Shown piece by piece: positions 5,456 through 6,538 of a stretch of 6,538 bases of DNA. The position numbers and the translations under genes are program-made. The notes under the pieces were generated by a model. That model worked only from the letters and a program-made list of their open reading frames with translations. It searched no databases and was not told the origin of the DNA. Each line of letters starts with the position of its first letter. Position 1 is the stretch's first letter. Source of the stretch: JBEKCB01 sp052139675 (GTDB lineage: Bacteria > Planctomycetota > Brocadiia > CAIUPP01); contig JBKQWE010000091.1 of NCBI GenBank assembly GCA_052139675.1, positions 1-6,538 on the forward strand, written 5' to 3'.

Positions 5456-6538
5456 ATGAGCAGAAAAGCGCCGTGTATCGTTCTGAGTGCGGCAGAACGA
5501 GCGACGTTGGACGGCTGGTCGCGAGGCCGAAGCCTGCCTCATCGGCAGGTGATGCGCGCCCGGATTGTGACGATGGCTGCCGATGGGGTCGCCAGCCAAG
5601 ATATCGCCCAAGTTCTGGGGGCGTCGCGCCCGACCGTACAGCTTTGGCGACAACGCTTTCTGGCGTTGCGCGTTCCAGGCTTGGAGAAGGACGCGCCCCG
5701 TCCGGGGCGCAATCCGAGAATCCCGCCGGAAAAGATAACCGCCGTCGTGGAAGCGACCTTGCAGAGTACGCCGCGGAATGCCACGCATTGGAGCACGCGG
5801 AGCATGGCCGAAGCGCAGGGGTTGTCCGAAGCCAGCGTGCGGCGCATCTGGCGGCAACACAACCTCAAGCCGCATCTGATCGAGACCTTCAAGCTCAGTC
5901 GCGACAAGCGCTTCGTCGAGAAGTTGCACGATGTCGTCGGCCTCTACCTCAACCCGCCGGACAAGGCGCTGGTGCTGTGCGTGGACGAGAAAAGCCAGAT
6001 TCAAGCCCTCGACCGAACGCAGCCGCTGTTGCCCCTGCGACCGGGCATTCCCGCCCGGCAGACGCACGACTACAAGCGCAACGGCACGACAACGCTCTTT
6101 GCCGCGCTGAGCATGCTCGACGGGAAAGTGATCGGGGATTGCATGCCGCGTCATCGGCATCAGGAGTTCATCCGCTTTCTCAGGAAAATCGACGCCGAAA
6201 CGCCCGGCGAACTGAACCTGCATTTGATTGTGGACAACTACGGGACCCACAAGCATCCTCGTGTCGTGTCCTGGATTCATCGTCATCCGCGATTTCACCT
6301 GCACTTCACGCCCACGTCGAGTTCCTGGCTGAACCTCATCGAACGCTGGTTCCGCGAGATCACCGACAAGCGCATCCGGCGGGGAACCTTCCGCAACGTC
6401 CGCGCCTTGGTCGCCGCCATCACGCAGTACTTGGACAACCACAACCAGAATCCGCACGTCTTTGTCTGGAGCGCTCCTGTCGAGCGCATCTTGGCCAAGA
6501 TCGCCAAATGTAAAGAAGCGTTAGACGCACCACACTAG
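5456..6538 (+). CDS. IS630-family DDE transposase
   Basis: 360 residues, full length for the family, in one frame with no programmed shift. The N-terminus has a helix-turn-helix (about 29-75, with SQDIAQVLGASRPTVQLW). A second helix-turn-helix follows (about 112-140), and together they should bind the terminal repeats. The catalytic core shows Asp177 (CVDEKSQIQALDRTQP), Asp260 (LIVDNYGTHK) and Glu296 (SSSWLNLIERWF). The last two are separated by 35 residues, as in IS630 DD34-36E enzymes, which cut and paste at TA. ATG 5456 has no Shine-Dalgarno but lies right after a strong promoter. The last five sense codons (LDAPH, with the stop) run through the right inverted repeat, and the TAG stop (6536-6538) lies outside the element. 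All catalytic residues are present and there is no sign of decay. Confidence 0.95.
   Translation: MSRKAPCIVLSAAERATLDGWSRGRSLPHRQVMRARIVTMAADGVASQDIAQVLGASRPTVQLWRQRFLALRVPGLEKDAPRPGRNPRIPPEKITAVVEATLQSTPRNATHWSTRSMAEAQGLSEASVRRIWRQHNLKPHLIETFKLSRDKRFVEKLHDVVGLYLNPPDKALVLCVDEKSQIQALDRTQPLLPLRPGIPARQTHDYKRNGTTTLFAALSMLDGKVIGDCMPRHRHQEFIRFLRKIDAETPGELNLHLIVDNYGTHKHPRVVSWIHRHPRFHLHFTPTSSSWLNLIERWFREITDKRIRRGTFRNVRALVAAITQYLDNHNQNPHVFVWSAPVERILAKIAKCKEALDAPH
6524..6535 (-). repeat. Right terminal inverted repeat of the IS
   Basis: GACGCACCACAC on the + strand, the inverse of the left end with one mismatch. It also codes for the transposase C-terminus. Confidence 0.85.

Larger units (their letters stand above)
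5398..6535 (+). mobile_element. IS630-family insertion sequence, complete, 1138 bp
   Basis: The element is bounded by 12-bp terminal inverted repeats matching at 11 of 12 positions. TA dinucleotides (5396-5397 and 6536-6537) flank it, as expected of the TA target duplication of the IS630/Tc1-mariner superfamily. Each TA sits inside CTAG (5395-5398 and 6535-6538), the preferred target reported for IS630. The length is normal for the family. It holds one intact transposase gene with its own promoter, so it is probably active or recently inserted. The window ends one base outside the right TA. Confidence 0.9.

Overview
This is a GC-rich bacterial window. Five genes lie on the + strand as one probable transcription unit. 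A structured intergenic region follows, and a complete IS630-type insertion sequence closes the window. The purine nucleoside phosphorylase has a planctomycete/PVC-like look, and it sits with a UPF0280 (ApbE-like) protein and multipass membrane proteins. This suggests an environmental bacterium of the Planctomycetes/PVC or a neighbouring phylum. That placement rests on remembered sequence flavour and is weak.

Layout: bases 1-157 carry two adjoining imperfect inverted repeats (1-34 and 34-54), then a short leader. 158-997 encodes a trimeric-type purine nucleoside phosphorylase whose purine-recognition Asn is Asp. 1028-1474 (GTG start) encodes a 148-residue protein with one membrane anchor. 1471-2880 and 2877-4292 are a tandem duplicate pair of polytopic membrane proteins, probably GT-C-like glycosyltransferases. 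They are about 79% identical without gaps, and both junctions are 4-bp ATGA overlaps. 4319-5053 (TTG start) encodes a UPF0280 family protein. Intergenic gaps are 30 nt and 26 nt, so all five genes may be co-transcribed. The three middle genes look like one translationally coupled module, probably for a cell-envelope glycan or glycolipid. The two flanking enzyme genes have no obvious link to it.

The 5054-5395 region has no convincing gene but is rich in signals. It holds an AT-rich patch, a 16-bp sequence matching the ParB-binding centromere site parS, a small hairpin beside it, three copies of AATGATGCC at 21- and 31-bp spacing, and a perfect 12-bp palindrome. This is the most interesting part of the window, because it may be a chromosome- or plasmid-partition locus with no parAB genes in view.

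5398-6535 is an IS630-family element with 12-bp terminal inverted repeats and a TA duplication inside CTAG at both ends. Its DDE transposase gene is intact and has a strong sigma70-type promoter placed so close to the ATG that the mRNA should be leaderless. The transposase stop codon TAG lies outside the element and is supplied by the CTAG target.
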